A stretch of DNA of 64,000 bases, taken from NCBI GenBank assembly GCA_003550325.1, contig QKWP01000485.1:1-64000 (forward strand), read 5' to 3'. The stretch is from Gigaspora rosea. Taxonomy: Eukaryota > Glomeromycota > Glomeromycetes > Diversisporales > Gigasporaceae. The notes beneath the pieces are model-generated. The model did not search any database, had not been told where the DNA came from, and saw nothing but the letters and a program-made list of their open reading frames with translations. Each line of letters opens with the position of its first letter. The first letter of the stretch is position 1. The position numbers were made by a program, and so were the translations under genes. Shown piece after piece: positions 61,734 to 64,000 of this stretch.

Positions 61734-63128
61734 GGTACATCTCTTTTTAGTATTAAATGATATGGTGGCATTCTACTTGGTATTAAAGTATTTAAAAATT
61801 TAGTAGGATAAAGACTTTGATCAACTTGATCTTTATCTTCAACTAAATCAGCAGAAAAGTATTCAAATTCCTCAGTATCAGGAATTTTTTTAAGTATTTG
61901 TTGATTAATGTCCTCAACATCTACATTTTTTGTTGTAAGAATTGCTCCATCTCTAATATAGTCAGATTTTTGATAATTTGTAGTAATATCAGTAAAGGTC
62001 TCTGATATTAAATCATCAATATTTTCACTATCCAAGACTATATTATCAGACAATCTGAATGTGTTGTTACTTTTCCTTCACCAATATCTAATAAAAAGTC
62101 AACAAAGTTTTTTTGTTCAACATCATCTTGTTGTTGAACTTTCATATTAATCGCTAATTGCATGGTTTTATCATTTTTCCAAAGATATGAAGACTTTAAG
62201 CATGCATCAACTATTTGTGGATGTGTACCTCAAACTACTACAGGTAAAATTTGTCTAAAATAACCACCAAAAACCATAATCTTCCCTCTAAAAAGTAAAT
62301 CAGTATCTGTTAAATCTCTAAAAGTTCTGTTAACAGCTTCAAAAGCAAATCTATTCATCATTGGTACTTCATTCCACAAATGGCTTTAGCAGTTTGAATT
62401 AAATTGGCTAATTCAGATTGCTTTTCAATATTTAAAGTAGAATCATGATCTACTTTTAATGAAATTTTAAATCTTGAATGAGCAGTTCTTCCACCACTCA
62501 TTAATAAGACAGCAATTCCTGATGATGCTACAGCAATTGCAATTCTATTTAAATGTTTTTTTGATCTTATATAAGCCAAGATCAAATTATACAAAAATGT
62601 TTTTCAAGTTCTTCCAGGTCCATCAACAAAAAATAAAGTTTGTTCAAGTTCACCATTAATTGCTTTTATAATTTCTTCATATTTTTTTTTTGATCTTCAT
62701 TTAAATGTTTTTCATTTAATAAAGTTTTTTCAATTCCATTTTGATCAAAATTATGTTCTTTAGCAATTAATGTATTGTATTAATGATCTTCTTCTAATAA
62801 ATCATAATTTATAATTGGAAGACCTGGAAAATCTGAAAGAGCCATTCTATTTTGAATCAAATATTTTTCAATAAGCACCATTGCTTTTATAATAGCTAAA
62901 TCTTTTTCATCCTTTTGAAAGATAAAATCCTCAATCAGATGATCAAGAAATTTTCCCAAAGAACTTTTATATTTGCTGGTTAACAGTAAACTAATAGAAA
63001 AGCAAATAAATATCTTAGTTGGGAAGGCATATTGTATATAGCAGCTTCTGCAAGGCAAGTATCACATTCATTATCTTATCAACCAAACTAAGTTGAAATG
63101 CTACATCTTTATATGAATCATATTTTAC

Positions 63129-63386
63129 CAGGAACGGAGTACAAAGTACGTAGTGTATGGTTTACAGGCATTTAAAATGCTGTGTCTCTTTTGTATCTGA
63201 TTGGTTAATCTATCCTTGTGACTTCTGAATGTATTTCTAGATTTGTACATACTCTATGGGGCTTTGATCTACTATATCGCAAAAAAAAACAACCAGAAAC
63301 TTATGCAAAACTGGTTTAACCTGTAACTCGCTGAAAATCCACTTTCCGTTCCTGGTTTTTCATGACAATGTCGCGCAGTTACTTAT
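63129..63386. mobile_element. 258-bp insertion with CAGGAACGGA ends
   Basis: Absent from Helitron 1 (empty site ~40049). Left end CAGGAACGGA (63129-63138) is matched perfectly by the complement of 63345-63354; about 30 bp of extra sequence follows on the right (63355-63386). No clear target duplication. GC content is above that of the host Helitron. A MITE of unknown family. Confidence 0.65.
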
Positions 63387-64000
63387 ACACCATTTAAAAT
63401 TTTTAAATCATCAAATGATTTAATACCACATACTACATTTAATAGTATTCTTAAATAAATCTCTCTGTATCTTTTGGATTAATAAAATACATTCGAGAAA
63501 TTACTTTATTACCACCTTGTTTTCTTTTTTGCCAGTTTTTAGTTTTTTTATTCCAAGTAAAGTGCTTTGGAATTTGCATATATCTCAAAGATTGAATAAA
63601 TTCATTATCAGAATTATCTTTACAAAATTCAAAATATCTTGTTAACTTTGTATTTTTTCCTTATCAAGATCTTTTGATGATAAAGTTTTTGATTTATAAA
63701 GAACTTTTTGTTGATCTTCCAAATGTATCGGAAGTCTAACAACAGTATGAGATCATTCTTGTAAACCAAAATCAAATAACCTCCATATTCCTTCAGATGC
63801 AGAAACATATCTTGCAATTATAAATTTTTCAATTTCATCATTTGGATTCCTTAAAGATATTAAAACTCTATCCTGTCCCTTATATACATATTTGTAAAGA
63901 TATTTAATAGATTTAATGCTTGAACATATCTCTACATTAAGGTGACAGTTATATTTTTGACTTAAATATGGATTATAAGGAATAATCCATCTATTGTCAA

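Larger units (their letters stand above)
59198..64000 (-). mobile_element. Helitron 2, second copy, cut by window end
   Basis: The 3' end on the minus strand: hairpin ACCCGGAGCAATGCTCAGGT, CCTAATA, CTAG at 59198 followed by T. It aligns with Helitron 1 throughout, apart from insertions unique to each copy: here ~59293-59665, 59702-60608 and 63129-63386. Continues beyond the window. Confidence 0.85.
61266..64000 (-). pseudogene. Helitron Rep-Pif1 protein gene, copy 2 (decayed, partial)
   Basis: C-terminal (helicase) half and the start of the Rep half of the same protein as copy 1, ending REVFDK at 61266. The Pif1 motif LYVALSRVQS (~61355-61390), the NIVLDSENIDDLI segment (~62010-62045) and GGRTAHSRFKI (~62470-62500, better kept than in copy 1) are visible. 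Broken by several frameshifts, by a 258-bp insertion (63129-63386) and by the duplicated stretch around an N at 61692. The Rep catalytic part lies beyond the window. Confidence 0.88.

Overview
The window looks like nuclear DNA of an arbuscular mycorrhizal fungus (Glomeromycotina, Rhizophagus- or Gigaspora-like). It is very AT-rich. It carries relics of families that are expanded in these fungi: F-box/LRR-like proteins and TKL kinases with Sel1 repeats. It also carries Helitrons with a Rep-Pif1 protein and LINEs whose reverse transcriptase has a DDTTW catalytic box. Telomere-like CCCTAA runs fit a TTAGGG telomere. I see no clearly intact host gene; most of the window is repeats and decayed genes.

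Layout. 1-23722 is a tandem array of ~4.06-kb units (A 1-4066, B' 4067-4753 truncated, C ~8152-14929, D 14930-18993, E 18994-23041, F' 23042-23722 truncated). Each full unit holds one broken F-box-type gene and, downstream and antisense, one tRNA-derived SINE with its target duplication. B' and F' stop at the same base and run into the same flanking sequence X (4754-~5330, 23723-~24263, a third copy at 7622-~8150), so the array has a higher-order period. Between the first and third X copies lie fragments of kinase/Sel1 genes. Unit C carries a 2.5-kb insertion and a 390-bp MITE.

24264-31306 looks like a large hAT element with a decayed BED-hAT transposase (27995-30125), loaded with a 394-bp MITE, a 3-copy 335-bp tandem repeat and a 1.0-kb TA-flanked MITE. 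31307-34653 is mostly non-coding, with one unknown gene remnant.

34654-43860 is a Helitron region read on the minus strand: a small non-autonomous Helitron end-to-end with an autonomous but decayed one (35441-43860). The latter is interrupted by a 2-kb poly(A)-tailed element with a tRNA-like head and a perfect 22-bp target duplication.

~43950-53800 is a near full-length LINE on the minus strand (ORF1 with RRM-like parts, APE endonuclease, RT, RNase H, zinc knuckle), split by a 2.0-kb TA-flanked element made of five palindromic 320-bp repeats. 54441-58704 is a second, 5'-truncated LINE on the plus strand. 59198-64000 is a second copy of the same Helitron family, running off the window, carrying a 907-bp foldback MITE and other insertions.

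Comparison of paralogous copies (four array units, two Helitrons) gives empty sites that prove several insertions directly. Two single N characters sit between duplicated flanks and look like assembly joins.
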